Source: Tardiphaga robiniae (lineage in GTDB: Bacteria; Pseudomonadota; Alphaproteobacteria; Rhizobiales; Xanthobacteraceae). From it: a DNA stretch of 64,000 nt. The position numbers and the translations under genes were made by a program. The notes below the pieces were generated by a model. The model was not told the DNA's origin. It did not search any database and worked only from the letters and a program-made list of their open reading frames with translations. The DNA lies in assembly GCF_013359755.1 (NCBI RefSeq), contig NZ_JABMCJ010000076.1:62001-126000 (forward strand), written 5' to 3'. How positions within the stretch are numbered: the first letter of the stretch is position 1; each line of letters starts with the position of its first letter. Shown piece by piece: positions 34,734 to 44,514 of this stretch.

Positions 34734-34764
34734 CGCCATGGCCGGGACAGGCCCGGCCATGGCG
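34734..34764 (-). terminator. Hairpin downstream of the lectin-like gene
   Basis: A perfect 13-bp stem (CGCCATGGCCGGG / CCCGGCCATGGCG) with a five-base loop. On the minus strand it is followed by CGTTTTGC, so it can end the secreted-protein transcript. The sequence also resembles a dispersed repeat. Confidence 0.55.
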
Positions 34765-34797
34765 GAGTGTATTGCCGCTCGTCTGCCGCAACAGAAC

Positions 34798-35487
34798 TCA
34801 GTTCGACGCGAAGCAGTACAGCAGCCCGTCGCCGCCGGTGCTCTTCAGGTCGTTCTGCGAGCAACCGCCATCGGGGCCGCGCGACGGATGCGAGGTGTTC
34901 CATGACTTGGACGGCGGTTCTTCGTTCAGCCCCGTACGATCGATATGACCGACCATGGCGGCCCCCTGGGTACTGCTCGTCCAGTTCTTGCAGGTGCGAT
35001 CCTCGCCGGCGGCGAAGGCGGTGCCATCGGCTTGTGAGCCGGTCAGCACGTCATGGCGATTCGGCGTATCGCCGCGGCCATTGATGACGTCGCCCTTCTC
35101 GCTGAGCGAGGTCTGCTTGGAGAGATTGTTGCTGGCGCCATGCAGATCGGCAACATCCTTGGCAACGACGACGCCCTTGGCATTCTTCCATGGGCCGTTG
35201 CCGATGCGATCTTTCGCATTGATCGCGGGCTTGCCGTCGGCGGCCTGCGTCGAGAGATAAGCGCGCCATGTCTTGGCGCCCGCGCCTGCAGCCTGTGCCA
35301 GCGTCTGGCAATGATTGTCGGCGCCGGCGAGGCCACCCAGATTGCCGCCATTGCCGATACCATTGCTGGTGACGAAGAAGCTGGTATCCGCGCCCTGCGC
35401 GAACGATGGCGACGTTGCTGCGAGCGAGACGGCGACAGCACCGGCGCATAGGCCGAGACGGGTCGTGGTCGAGAGAATAGTGGGCAT
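34798..35487 (-). CDS. Secreted lectin-like protein, hypothetical
   Basis: 229 residues from the ATG at 35487, with GGAGGAAT before it. Signal peptide to about residue 31 (ATSPSFAQ). The mature protein has the pattern FFVTSNGIGNGGNLGGLAGADNHCQTLAQAAGAGAKTWRAYLST and ends GGCSQNDLKSTGGDGLLYCFA, a layout seen in proteins annotated as C-type-lectin-like or endostatin-like in rhizobia. Four cysteines probably form disulfides. Function unknown. Confidence 0.65.
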   Translation of the reverse strand: MPTILSTTTRLGLCAGAVAVSLAATSPSFAQGADTSFFVTSNGIGNGGNLGGLAGADNHCQTLAQAAGAGAKTWRAYLSTQAADGKPAINAKDRIGNGPWKNAKGVVVAKDVADLHGASNNLSKQTSLSEKGDVINGRGDTPNRHDVLTGSQADGTAFAAGEDRTCKNWTSSTQGAAMVGHIDRTGLNEEPPSKSWNTSHPSRGPDGGCSQNDLKSTGGDGLLYCFASN

Positions 35488-35622
35488 CGATTCCTCCAAT
35501 TTGTTTTTGTAGCCACGCAACGCCAGTCGCGATGGGACGCAACTGACCAACACGTCATCCGGCGGATTATTCCCGCTCTCTTATTGAGATCATCGCCTGG
35601 TAATGCACACGCATGAGGCCAA

Positions 35623-35654
35623 CAAAAAGCGCCGCGGAATGATCCGCGGCGCTT
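35623..35654 (-). terminator. Rho-independent terminator of the Tim44-like gene
   Basis: On the minus strand AAGCGCCGCGGA and TCCGCGGCGCTT form a perfect 12-bp stem with a four-base loop, followed by TTTGTT. It lies 24 bases after the stop codon. Confidence 0.75.
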
Positions 35655-35677
35655 GTCCGATTTCGATGACGCAAGGC

Positions 35678-36715
35678 TTACGCCTGCTGGATCGCCGACA
35701 GTTCCCAATCGGCGCCGCGCGGGCGCACGAAGGTCCAGATCTCGGTCGCTTCGATCGGCGTTTCGCTGCCAGCCACCAGACGATTGGTGCCACGCTCCAG
35801 CGTCTTGTCGACCAGCGAGAAGCGCATTGCGACGCTCGCATAGTCGGTGTCGCCTTCGCGCCAGGCTTCCGCCAGGTCGCCCTGCAGCAGCTTCACATCC
35901 GACACCTTGTTGATGTCGTTGCGGGCCTTGTTCTCGGCGAGGTCCTTGGCGAAGTACGACACCATTTCCGGCGTCGACAGCTTGCCGAGCTTCTCCACAT
36001 CTTCGTTCGACCAGGCGGCCTGCACGTCGCTGAGCAGCTTCTCGAAAGCTTCGTAATCCTGCGGCGCGATCTCGATCGGCTTGTCATTGTTCGAGCCGCC
36101 GAAACCGAAGCCACCGAGACCACTGCGCTGGGTCGGCTGTGCGCCATAACCCTGCTGCGCCTGGTTCATGTGTGCCTGGTTCTGGTCGGGACCATTGGCC
36201 GGGCCGGTATAGGCCGAGCTGGCCGGACCGGCATAGGCCGACGCCGTCTGGTTGCGACGCTGCCACCAGGACATTGCGAGGCGGACGACGATGATGATCA
36301 GGCCGACCTGCAGCAGCAGGCCGATGATCGAGGAGATGCCGCCGAGGCCGCTGAACAAGCCACCGCCGAACAGCATGCCGAGCAGGCCTGCACCGAGGAA
36401 GCCGGCAGCGAGGCCGCCGAGCATGCCCATGCCCGGACGGTTGAAGAAACCGCCCTTGCTGGCTGCGCCCGTGGTCGCGCTGTTCATGCCGGGCGACCCC
36501 GGCTGTTGCATGGTGCGGTTGAACGGCTGAGCTGCGTTAGGCGCCGTCGACGTGCTCGGCGGGGCCGAGAACGTGCGGTTGCCGCGCGAGCCCGAGCTGC
36601 TGCCACCGCCAACGCGGGCGTCGGCAGAGGAGATTGCAATTGTGAGCGGCATCGCCAGCGAAAGGACAACGGCCATCGTCTTGACGACGCCGCGCATGCT
36701 GAACGTGAAAGTCAT
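35678..36715 (-). CDS. Tim44-domain membrane protein
   Basis: About 345 residues from the ATG at 36715 (GAGGGA precedes it; 36721 is also possible). A signal/anchor helix comes first, then a Ser/Gly-rich stretch, a glycine-rich hydrophobic segment (GMLGGLAAGFLGAGLLGMLFGGGLF) and another helix (IGLLLQVGLIIIVVRLAM). The C-terminal Tim44 domain (about 210-345) reads DYEAFEKLLSDVQAAWSNEDVEKLGKL. This is the alphaproteobacterial TimA-type relative of the mitochondrial import subunit, without the transport partners. Role in bacteria not settled. Confidence 0.88.
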   Translation of the reverse strand: MTFTFSMRGVVKTMAVVLSLAMPLTIAISSADARVGGGSSSGSRGNRTFSAPPSTSTAPNAAQPFNRTMQQPGSPGMNSATTGAASKGGFFNRPGMGMLGGLAAGFLGAGLLGMLFGGGLFSGLGGISSIIGLLLQVGLIIIVVRLAMSWWQRRNQTASAYAGPASSAYTGPANGPDQNQAHMNQAQQGYGAQPTQRSGLGGFGFGGSNNDKPIEIAPQDYEAFEKLLSDVQAAWSNEDVEKLGKLSTPEMVSYFAKDLAENKARNDINKVSDVKLLQGDLAEAWREGDTDYASVAMRFSLVDKTLERGTNRLVAGSETPIEATEIWTFVRPRGADWELSAIQQA

Positions 36716-36930
36716 GGTCATTCCCTCAATCCCCGGCAGGGGGAAAACACCCCTAACATGGCTACCCCAGCCTAAAAGGGAAGCACCGTTCGAGGGTAAA
36801 CGCTGCGGCCCTCGGTCGCGGCTCGTCATTGAACCTTTGGCGCAAGAGTCATCTTGCTTTCAAACACTTATGCTGCATTGCGGGGTGAATGCGCATTAGA
36901 AGGCAGGATGGTATTGCCAGCGGCGCTCCG

Positions 36931-39504
36931 TTAATTCGGCGCCATGGTTTCCTTGACCTTGGCGATCAGCGCGCTCAGGGCGAACGGCTTGGCCAGGAAG
37001 GCGAATTGCTGGTTTTCCGGCAGGCTCTTTTCGAAGGCTTCCTCGGCGTAACCTGACACGAAGATGATGCGAATATCCGCATTGCGGGCGCGCATCTCCT
37101 TCAGCAGCGTCGGTCCATCCATCTCCGGCATCACCACGTCGGAGACCACGAGATCGATGGCGCCGTTCTGCTCGTCGAACAGCTCCATCGCTTCGACGCC
37201 GTTGCCGGCTTCGACCACCGTGTAACCGCGCGAGCGCAGACCGCGGGCGTTCAGCGCGCGCAGGCCCTCTTCGTCCTCGACGAGCAGGATGGTGCCCTGC
37301 CCGGTCAGGTCCGCGCGCGGCTTGGCGTCGGCAGCGGCTTCCTTGGCGGCGACGGCGGCCGCGATCGCCGGATCGGGAGCGACTTCCTTTTCCTGGTGAT
37401 GGCGCGGCAGGAAGATGCGGAACGTGGTGCCTTTACCTGGCTCTGAATCGACATAGACGAAACCGCCGGTCTGCTTGACGATGCCGTACACTGTGGAGAG
37501 GCCGAGGCCGGTGCCCTTGCCGACATCCTTGGTGGAGAAGAACGGCTCGAAGATCTTCTCCACGATGTCGGCGGGAATGCCGGTGCCGGTATCGCTGACA
37601 TCGATACGCACATAGTCCGATGGCGGCATGCCCTTGTAGGACAGCCGCCCGGCTTCCTCGGCCGAGACGTTGACGGTGCGCACAGTCAACGCGCCGCCGT
37701 CCGGCATCGCATCGCGCGCATTGACCGCGAGATTCACGATCACCTGCTCGAATTGCGAGATGTCGACCTTCACCGGCCACAGATCGCGGCCGTGCACGAC
37801 TTCGAGTTTGACCTTCTCGCCGATCAGGCGCTTCAGCAGCAGATCGATATCGGACAGCGCATCGCCAAGATTGAGCACCGTCGGGCGCAGCGTCTGGCGG
37901 CGCGAGAATGCGAGCAGCTGGCGCACCAGCGTCGCCGCGCGCGTCGCGTTCTGCTTGATCTGCATGATGTCCTGGAACGACGGATCTGTCGGCTTGTGCG
38001 CGTTCAGCAGGAAGTCGTTGGCCATCATAATGGCGGAGAGCACGTTGTTGAAATCGTGCGCGATGCCGCCGGCCAGCTGGCCGATGGTGTCCATCTTCTG
38101 CGCCTGGTTGACCTGGTTCTCGAGCGTGCGGCGCTCGGTGGTCTCCAGCATGTAGACGATGGCGGCTTCGGTCTCGCGCTCGTTCTCCTCCACGGCGGTG
38201 ACAAAGAACTGTCCCCAGCGTTCCTTGGCGCCTTCCAGCAGCGCTTCCACCGGCGGGATATCGCCCTGCCCCTGGGCGGCGTGGCCGATGGCCGCGACGA
38301 GCTGGTTGCGGTCGCGGTCGCTGACGGCGGCCAGGATCGATTTGTTGACGGCGCCCGATGTGTTGAGGCTCTGCGCCAGCTTGGCGAAGCGGGCATTGCC
38401 GCGCACCACGGTGCCGTCGCGGTCCACCGTCGCGATCGCCATCGGCGTATGGTCGAAGAAGCGCATGAAGCGCACTTCGGCGGCGCGTTGCGGATCCGAG
38501 CGCTCGTCGCGCGCGCGGCTGATGACGAGGGTGCGCGACGCACCCGGCACGCCGTCGGCGCCGAAAGCGAGCTTGTGATAGAGACGCACCGGCATGGTCT
38601 TGCCGTTGCGCATGCGCAGGTCGATGTCGAAGACTTCGGTTTTGACTTCGCCGGGCATCGGCACAATGGACGTCAGCAACGAGGCGCCGTCACCGGAGAC
38701 GATGTCGGTCAGCTTCAGACCGCCGGAGCCGATCTCGGCAAGATCGTGATCGAGCCAGTTCGCCAACGTGGCGTTGACGTAAACCAGCTCGCCCTTTGGA
38801 TTGACTGAGAAGAAGCCGCAAGGCGCGTGATCGAGATATTCGATGGCGTGCTGCAGTTCCTGGAACACGTCTTCCTGGCGCTGGCGATCCCGGGAAATAT
38901 CGGCCACCGACCACACCGTGGATTTGGCTTCGCGCTTGCCTTCACCCAGTGGACGCACGCGCATCCGCAGCCAGCGGCCATGGCTGCCGTCGGGCGCTGC
39001 GACACGGACTTCCTCCTGCTGGCGCTTGCCCTCGCGGGCAGCCTTGAGCAGGCGGAAGACGGCTTCGGAGACGTCGGGATTGCCGATGAAGACGCGCTCG
39101 ACCGGTCGCGCATCCTGCGCGGAGGCCGCGCCGGTCAAAGCGAGATAGGCAGCATTGGCATAGACCACATGGCCCCGCGCATCGGTGACCGCGATACCGT
39201 CAAAGGCATGATCGGCCACGGTGCGCATGATCGGATCGTCGGAGGTGCGATCGGCAAAGCGGACAATACCGGCGGCAAAGGCGAACAACACGAACAGGCC
39301 GACCATCGCCAGCAGCGCCAGCAGGCCCAGAATATAGGGCTGCGCCTGGGCGCGGCCGAGAGTCATGAATGCCACGGCGCAGGCGATGATCGCGGCGGCA
39401 ATCAGCAGCACCAGCACGATGCTGCCGCTGCGCCGGGCCGGCTCGTGCAGAACCGGATTCTGCGCCGTCATCGATTGGCGATCGTGGTCGGTCTCGGCAG
39501 TCAT
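36931..39504 (-). CDS. cckA: Hybrid histidine kinase CckA
   Basis: 857 residues. Two membrane helices (about 28-48 and 54-76) are followed by PAS domains (about 85-420), a HisKA/HATPase core with phospho-accepting His483 in [11 protein letters not shown] and ATP-binding DTGTGIP and [15 protein letters not shown], then a receiver domain with phospho-Asp789 in [14 protein letters not shown]. This is the architecture of CckA, the kinase/phosphatase that feeds ChpT and CtrA. It lies downstream of flhB in the same direction, as in other Rhizobiales, so flagellar genes and their cell-cycle master kinase are linked. Confidence 0.95.
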   Translation of the reverse strand: MTAETDHDRQSMTAQNPVLHEPARRSGSIVLVLLIAAAIIACAVAFMTLGRAQAQPYILGLLALLAMVGLFVLFAFAAGIVRFADRTSDDPIMRTVADHAFDGIAVTDARGHVVYANAAYLALTGAASAQDARPVERVFIGNPDVSEAVFRLLKAAREGKRQQEEVRVAAPDGSHGRWLRMRVRPLGEGKREAKSTVWSVADISRDRQRQEDVFQELQHAIEYLDHAPCGFFSVNPKGELVYVNATLANWLDHDLAEIGSGGLKLTDIVSGDGASLLTSIVPMPGEVKTEVFDIDLRMRNGKTMPVRLYHKLAFGADGVPGASRTLVISRARDERSDPQRAAEVRFMRFFDHTPMAIATVDRDGTVVRGNARFAKLAQSLNTSGAVNKSILAAVSDRDRNQLVAAIGHAAQGQGDIPPVEALLEGAKERWGQFFVTAVEENERETEAAIVYMLETTERRTLENQVNQAQKMDTIGQLAGGIAHDFNNVLSAIMMANDFLLNAHKPTDPSFQDIMQIKQNATRAATLVRQLLAFSRRQTLRPTVLNLGDALSDIDLLLKRLIGEKVKLEVVHGRDLWPVKVDISQFEQVIVNLAVNARDAMPDGGALTVRTVNVSAEEAGRLSYKGMPPSDYVRIDVSDTGTGIPADIVEKIFEPFFSTKDVGKGTGLGLSTVYGIVKQTGGFVYVDSEPGKGTTFRIFLPRHHQEKEVAPDPAIAAAVAAKEAAADAKPRADLTGQGTILLVEDEEGLRALNARGLRSRGYTVVEAGNGVEAMELFDEQNGAIDLVVSDVVMPEMDGPTLLKEMRARNADIRIIFVSGYAEEAFEKSLPENQQFAFLAKPFALSALIAKVKETMAPN

Positions 39505-39676
39505 CGGACGGTTCGTCGCCTGTTGGCAGTTGCGGCAGCGCGGGTTTGCGCGCCTCCTGAGTGCATCAATCGGCTGGCCTTACGCAAGCGCCGCGTCGGC
39601 CTATTCGCTTCCAATCCGCCGATTCGCAACACGTTCCCGGCCCCTTGCCCGGCCCTTTGCCAGGCGCTTTGCCGAA

Positions 39677-40750
39677 TCATGACGGGCGCCCGGACAGGCC
39701 ACGCTTCAGGCCCATGACGTAGCCAATGACTTCGGCCACCGCATGGTAGTGTTCGCCCGGAATTTCCTCGTCGATCTCGACGGTGGCGTAAAGCGCGCGC
39801 GCCAGCGGCACGTTCTCGACGATCGGAATGTCGTGCTTGCCGGCAACTTCCCTGATCTTCAGCGCGATGTTGTCGACGCCCTTGGCGACACAGATCGGCG
39901 CGGTCATGCCGCGCTCATAGGACAGCGCCACGGCGTAGTGCGTCGGGTTGGTGATGATCACCGACGCCTTCGGCACCGCTGCCATCATGCGCTTCTTCAT
40001 GTTCTGCTGACGCAGCTGCTTGATCTTGCCCTTGATGTGGGGGTCGCCCTCGGACTGCTTGTATTCTTCCTTCACTTCCTGCAGCGACATCTTCAGCTTC
40101 TCGTACCAGGTGCGGTACTGGAAGAAGAAGTCGGCAATGGCGACGAAGGCAAGCATCGCCACCACCGAACCCATCAGCTGCAGTGTCAGCGATGTGGTGA
40201 TGCCGAGGATCGCCGACGGATCGATATGGATCAGCGCATCCAGACGAAACCGCTCGGGCCACAGCACCGCGCACATCACGGCGCCGAGCAGGACGAGCTT
40301 GAACAGCCCCTTCAGAAAATTGGCCAGCGCCTGCTTGCCGAAGACGCGCTTGGCGCCTTCCATCGGCGACAGCTTGCTGAACTTGGGCACCAGACCTTCG
40401 GTGGAGAACACCAGCCGGTGCTGGATCAGATTGCCGGCAAGCGCGGCGATCACGAGAAACAGGATCGGCATGCCCATGGTGGACAAGATGGACATGCAGA
40501 GACTCTTGGCCAGCAGTAGTAGTCCAGGCCCGTCGGTCCGTATCATCCAGGAATTTTGCAGAAGATTTTTAAGCGGCGTTTGCAGCCCGCCGCCGACCGA
40601 GCCGTTGAAGGTCGACAAGACCAGCGTCGCACCCGCCAGCAGGAACCAGGTATTGACCTCCTGGCTTTTAGCTACGTCGCCGCGTTCGTGGGCATCGTCG
40701 AGCTTTTTTTGCGTGGGGTCATGTGTCTTCTCGGAATCGTCGTCGGCCAT
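39677..40750 (-). CDS. flhB: Flagellar export-gate protein FlhB
   Basis: 357 residues. Four membrane helices in the first 210 residues are followed by the cytoplasmic domain with the self-cleavage motif NPTH at 268-271, which switches the export apparatus from rod/hook to filament substrates. The N-terminus is highly charged (DDDSEKTHDPTQKKLDDAHERGDV), as in the family. It is ten bases downstream of fliR. Confidence 0.98.
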   Translation of the reverse strand: MADDDSEKTHDPTQKKLDDAHERGDVAKSQEVNTWFLLAGATLVLSTFNGSVGGGLQTPLKNLLQNSWMIRTDGPGLLLLAKSLCMSILSTMGMPILFLVIAALAGNLIQHRLVFSTEGLVPKFSKLSPMEGAKRVFGKQALANFLKGLFKLVLLGAVMCAVLWPERFRLDALIHIDPSAILGITTSLTLQLMGSVVAMLAFVAIADFFFQYRTWYEKLKMSLQEVKEEYKQSEGDPHIKGKIKQLRQQNMKKRMMAAVPKASVIITNPTHYAVALSYERGMTAPICVAKGVDNIALKIREVAGKHDIPIVENVPLARALYATVEIDEEIPGEHYHAVAEVIGYVMGLKRGLSGRPS

Positions 40751-40760
40751 CCGCGCGCCC

Positions 40761-41531
40761 CTATATCCGCGGCATCATTTGTTGCATGACGCCGGTGACG
40801 TATTCGAGGTAGGTCCCCATCATGGTCGCGAGCACGACGGCGAAGATCAGGAAGCCGATCATGATCGAAAGCGGTACACCGACGAAATAGACCTGCATCT
40901 GCGGCATCAGCCGTGCCAGCACGCCAAGCCCCATGTTGAAGACGAGGCCGAACACCAGGAAAGGCGCAGCAAGCTGCGTGCCGATCTTGAACGCCGCCGC
41001 GAAGGCATTGGTCGCGAGCTTCGCCACATCGCCAGTCGACATGATCTCGCCGGGCGCGAAAATCTTGTAGCTGTCATTAATGGCGGCGATCACAAGGTGA
41101 TGCGTATCGGTGGCGAACAGCATCGTGATGCCGAGCATCGTGAGAAAATTGCCGATCAGCACGCCCTGCTGACCCTGCGTCGGATCCACCGAGGTGACGA
41201 AGCCGAGACCGAGTTGCTGCGCGATGATTGATCCGGCGACCTGCAGCGCCGACAGCGTGACGCGCGCGGTGGCGCCGAGCACGACGCCGATGATGATCTC
41301 ATGCACCAGCATCACCAGCATCGGCACGATCGATCCCATATCGACGTTATAAGCGCCGCGATGCGCTGGCAGCATGAGAAGGGTCAGTCCCAATGCGATC
41401 GACAGCTTGGCCCGTGCGGGAATGTTGGTTTCGCCAAAGCCCGGCATCAACATCACCATCGTACCGATGCGGGCGAAGGCCAGCATGAAGGCAGCGGCGA
41501 GAGCGGGCAGAAGCGAGACATCGATGCGCAT
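40761..41531 (-). CDS. fliR: Flagellar export-gate protein FliR
   Basis: 256 residues, the usual length, with about six membrane helices. The N-terminal LPALAAAFMLAFARIGTMVMLMPGFGE is the FliR/YscT signature. FliR with FliP and FliQ forms the export gate in the MS ring. It lies between fliQ and flhB in a leftward operon. Confidence 0.98.
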   Translation of the reverse strand: MRIDVSLLPALAAAFMLAFARIGTMVMLMPGFGETNIPARAKLSIALGLTLLMLPAHRGAYNVDMGSIVPMLVMLVHEIIIGVVLGATARVTLSALQVAGSIIAQQLGLGFVTSVDPTQGQQGVLIGNFLTMLGITMLFATDTHHLVIAAINDSYKIFAPGEIMSTGDVAKLATNAFAAAFKIGTQLAAPFLVFGLVFNMGLGVLARLMPQMQVYFVGVPLSIMIGFLIFAVVLATMMGTYLEYVTGVMQQMMPRI

Positions 41532-41544
41532 ACGGGATTGTGCA

Positions 41545-41808
41545 TCACCCCCCGATGATTCGCGACGATATCCGCAACATGTAGCTCGACAATGCGTCCC
41601 CCATGAACGGGAGCGTCAGCATCATGGTGGCAAAGACCGCGAGAATCTTCGGCACGAAGACCAGCGACTGTTCCTGGATCTGGGTCAGCGCCTGCACCAG
41701 CGACACGACGACGCCGACCAGGAGGCCCACGACCATCAGCGGACCGGACACGATCACAATCGTCCAGATCGCATCGCGGGCAACGTCGAGAGTTTCGGGG
41801 CCGGTCAT
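41545..41808 (-). CDS. fliQ: Flagellar export-gate protein FliQ
   Basis: 87 residues with two membrane helices (about 15-38 and 50-72). The segment SLVQALTQIQEQSLVFVPKILAVF is conserved in FliQ/SctS proteins. Spaced 13 bases from fliR. Confidence 0.97.
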   Translation of the reverse strand: MTGPETLDVARDAIWTIVIVSGPLMVVGLLVGVVVSLVQALTQIQEQSLVFVPKILAVFATMMLTLPFMGDALSSYMLRISSRIIGG

Positions 41809-41850
41809 TGCAGTAATCCTTGTGTTACGCGGTGTTCGTGATGAGGAGGA

Positions 41851-42177
41851 TCAGATCGGCATCTTCATGATGTCTTCGTAGGACTGGATGACGCGATCGC
41901 GCACCGAGACCAGCGTCGACACGGCGACGTCGGTTTCCGCAACTGCCGTGACCACGTCCATCACATTGGCCTTGCCGTTGGCCATTGCGATGGTCTGAGC
42001 ATCCGACTTGCGGCCGGAATCGAGCACGCTGCCCAGCGCGTCCTTGAGGACCGCGCCGAACGACTGACCACCACCGGCGTCCGCCGCCTTGTTGAGACCA
42101 CCACCGACGCCACCACCGGCGTCCATGATGCGCGAGAGAGCCGAGTAAGCATTGGCGGCGACAGAGGGAGTTGCCAT
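41851..42177 (-). CDS. fliE: Flagellar hook-basal body junction protein FliE
   Basis: 108 residues. The C-terminal half is the conserved helix region (FGAVLKDALGSVLDSG..., VVTAVAETDVAVSTLVSVRDRVIQSYEDIMKMPI), typical of FliE, which joins the MS ring to the rod. The N-terminus has a glycine-rich linker. Confidence 0.95.
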   Translation of the reverse strand: MATPSVAANAYSALSRIMDAGGGVGGGLNKAADAGGGQSFGAVLKDALGSVLDSGRKSDAQTIAMANGKANVMDVVTAVAETDVAVSTLVSVRDRVIQSYEDIMKMPI

Positions 42178-42193
42178 GGTTCAGCTGTCCTGT

Positions 42194-42619
42194 TCAGGCC
42201 TTGAGGATGTCGAGCGTACGTTGGATCATCCGGCGCGTGGCGCTGATGATGTTGAGATTGGCTTCGTAGGAGCGCTGCGCTTCCTTCATGTCCGTCATTT
42301 CCACCAGCGAATTCACGTTGGGGTATTTGACGTTACCGGCGGCATCCGCCGCGGGATTGCCGGGCTCGTAGCGCGTGGGAAACGCAGACTGGTCGGGCCT
42401 GATGCGGCCGAGGCCGACGATGCGGGCATCCAGCGAGCGGTCCAGCTCCGATTTGAAGGTCGGCACCTTGCGGCGATAGGGGTCACCGCCCGAAGTCTGC
42501 GCTGTGGACTGCGCATTGGCGATGTTTTCCGAAATCACCCGCATGCGGCCCGCCTGGGCGCGCAGACCGGAGGTCGCGATGCCCATGGACCGCGAGAAGT
42601 CGCTAATATCGTCTGCCAT
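42194..42619 (-). CDS. flgC: Flagellar rod protein FlgC
   Basis: 141 residues. The N-terminal SMGIATSGLRAQAGRMRVISENIANAQST is the rod-protein signature with the ENIAN box, and the C-terminal VEMTDMKEAQRSYEANLNIISATRRMIQRTLDILKA is the matching helix. Proximal rod. It follows flgB in the operon. Confidence 0.97.
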   Translation of the reverse strand: MADDISDFSRSMGIATSGLRAQAGRMRVISENIANAQSTAQTSGGDPYRRKVPTFKSELDRSLDARIVGLGRIRPDQSAFPTRYEPGNPAADAAGNVKYPNVNSLVEMTDMKEAQRSYEANLNIISATRRMIQRTLDILKA

Positions 42620-42648
42620 GATGAGCTCCCTTTATGCGCGCGGCGGCG

Positions 42649-43062
42649 TCAGCGCTTGCCGATAGCTGTCTTCAACAGACCGAGGCTGCGGGTGTAGAGC
42701 GAGGTCGCGGCGGCATAGTCCATCTGGTTGGCCGAGACCTTGAGCATCTCGTCTTCCAGATTGACGGCATTGCCGGCGGGGCGGGTCTCGTAGCCGACCC
42801 GGCTGTTCTGGTTGAAAGAGGCCGAGCCTCCGGTCGGCAGGATGTTGGTGCCGGCGGCGCGCATCATCGGCAGCGAGCCCATACCGCCGGCGGTGACGGA
42901 CGTGTTCCCGGCCTTGTCGAATTTCGGTTCCACGAGATCGCGGGGGCGGAAGTTCGGAGTGTCCGAATTCGAGATATTTTCGGCCAGCACACGCTGGCGC
43001 TCCTGATGCCACTGCATCTTGGTGCGCAGCGCCGACAACATCGGCATGTCGCTGATCGCCAT
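42649..43062 (-). CDS. flgB: Flagellar rod protein FlgB
   Basis: 137 residues. It contains the rod motif QRVLAENISNSDTPNFRPRDL and ends with MDYAAATSLYTRSLGLLKTAIGKR. It is the first gene of the leftward flgB-flgC-fliE-fliQ-fliR-flhB run (cckA follows after a 172-base gap). A CtrA box lies about 60 bases upstream. Confidence 0.97.
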   Translation of the reverse strand: MAISDMPMLSALRTKMQWHQERQRVLAENISNSDTPNFRPRDLVEPKFDKAGNTSVTAGGMGSLPMMRAAGTNILPTGGSASFNQNSRVGYETRPAGNAVNLEDEMLKVSANQMDYAAATSLYTRSLGLLKTAIGKR

Positions 43063-43124
43063 CGGCCTTCTCCGCCCGCCCGGACGGAGTGTCCTGAGCT
43101 AGGCAGAATTTGCCGCCTGCATGG

Positions 43125-43139
43125 TTAATACGAAGTTAA
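43125..43139. promoter_or_regulatory. CtrA box upstream of flgB
   Basis: TTAATACGAAGTTAA is an exact TTAA-N7-TTAA. Overlapping ATGGTTAA (43121-43128) reads TTAACCAT on the flgB strand. The position, 60-75 bases before the start codon, fits activation of a class II flagellar operon. Confidence 0.7.
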
Positions 43140-43231
43140 TTTCCGGCGGTACTTGTTACCGAACCGTAAATGAATGCTGCAAAATTGACGTTTTTCGCAA
43201 CTGCCAACGCTTTTTCGCCTGAATTGGCCGA

Positions 43232-43239
43232 TTAACCAT
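43232..43239 (+). promoter_or_regulatory. TTAACCAT (CtrA-type) motif upstream of fliO
   Basis: TTAACCAT on the fliO strand, about 200 bases before the start; TTAACCAA at 43303-43310 is closer. Same motif and orientation relative to the gene as at flgB, fliL and fliX. Confidence 0.45.
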
Positions 43240-43437
43240 CCCCATCGGCCATACGACGGGGCGGCAGAAGTCGTTTTGGCTGCAGCGATTCATAGTTTAT
43301 TATTAACCAACGGCAGGTTCTGCCGTGGGGCGTTAACAGATGGGGCGTGATTCACGCTGCGTGCGGGGCGTGCGGGGGTATGACACCTCTGACTCTGGAC
43401 GTGGACGTTGCAGCCACCCTGTCTGGCTGGGGACTTT

Positions 43438-44514
43438 ATGATGCAATCATCGGTGCAATTTATCTTGGCCTTCGTTGTCGTGCTGGCGCTGATCGGGCTT
43501 ACCGCCTGGCTGGTGCGCCGATTCGCCGGCAATCGGCTGGGCAACAACACCAGCCGCGGGCGCTTGCCGCGGCTCGCGGTGATCGACGCCGCCGCCGTGG
43601 ACGGCCGCCGCCGCCTGGTGCTGGTCCGCCGCGACAATGTCGAACATTTGCTGATGATCGGTGGCCCGTCGGACATCGTCGTCGAGCCCAATATCGTCCG
43701 CGCCATGCCCGGCCGCGAGCAGGCCCCGCAGCGCGGCGGCCTCGCCGCCGATGTGGCAAGCCGTGGCCCATCGCTGCCTGAAGCCCCGAGCTGGGCAGAG
43801 AGCAACGACTCCGGCTTCGATTCCGAACCGCATGTGCCGGAGCCGGCGCCCCGCCCCGCGCGCCCCTCCTTTATCGAAGAGCCACGCCGCCCGGCCGCGC
43901 CTTTGCCGGAGCGTCGTCCCGATCCGGTGGCCAGCCTCGCGCCAGAGCCTGCGCCGCGCCCCGAACCGGCGCCACGCAATGACCTTTTTCCGCAGCGGCC
44001 GATTCCGCGAAGTGAAATGCCACGTGCCGAGATGCCACGTAGCGAGCCGATGATGCCGCGCCCGATGCGTGCCGATCCGCCGATCCGCACCACGCCGCAG
44101 CCCCGCACGCCGGACCGTCCCGTCGCAGCAGCACCGACCCCGCCCGCTCCGGTTGTTGCTGCCCCGGCGCCCGCCCCGGTCGTCGCGCCACCCGCACCGG
44201 TCCCTGCACCCGCTCCGGCAGCCCCCGTGTCGTCTGCTGATCAGAACCTCGCCGATATGGCGCAGCGCCTCGAAGCAGCCTTGCGCCGTCCTGCCGGCGA
44301 AACCCGTCAGGATGCGCCTGAGCCCCGGGTCGGCGCTCCGTCGGTGGCGCCTGAGGCACCATCGATCCGTCCGGCTTCGCGGTCGCCGGAAGTCTCGATC
44401 GCCAGCCCTGCCCGTGCGGAGGCGCCGCCGGTCGTCCCGCCGGTCAAATCGGGTTTTGAAAATCTCGAAGACGAGATGGCCTCCCTGCTGGGACGGCCGA
44501 AGTCCAGTTCGTGA
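43438..44514 (+). CDS. fliO: Flagellar biosynthesis protein FliO with long proline-rich tail
   Basis: 358 residues from the ATG at 43438 (GGGGAC precedes it). One membrane helix (about 5-25) is followed by a short FliO domain (LPRLAVIDAAAVDGRRRLVLVRRDNVEHLLMIGGPSDIVVE, about 45-88). The remaining 260 residues are Pro/Ala/Arg-rich and probably disordered, far beyond the compact enterobacterial protein (about 120 residues). FliO helps assemble FliP in the export gate; fliP overlaps its stop by four bases. Confidence 0.9.
   Translation: MMQSSVQFILAFVVVLALIGLTAWLVRRFAGNRLGNNTSRGRLPRLAVIDAAAVDGRRRLVLVRRDNVEHLLMIGGPSDIVVEPNIVRAMPGREQAPQRGGLAADVASRGPSLPEAPSWAESNDSGFDSEPHVPEPAPRPARPSFIEEPRRPAAPLPERRPDPVASLAPEPAPRPEPAPRNDLFPQRPIPRSEMPRAEMPRSEPMMPRPMRADPPIRTTPQPRTPDRPVAAAPTPPAPVVAAPAPAPVVAPPAPVPAPAPAAPVSSADQNLADMAQRLEAALRRPAGETRQDAPEPRVGAPSVAPEAPSIRPASRSPEVSIASPARAEAPPVVPPVKSGFENLEDEMASLLGRPKSSS

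Larger units (their letters stand above)
43063..43437. other. Divergent control region between flgB and fliO
   Basis: About 375 AT-richer bases with no gene. It holds a full CtrA box at 43125-43139, a TTAACCAT motif at 43232-43239 and a TTAACCAA motif at 43303-43310. No RpoN-type promoter with correct spacing was found. Confidence 0.6.
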
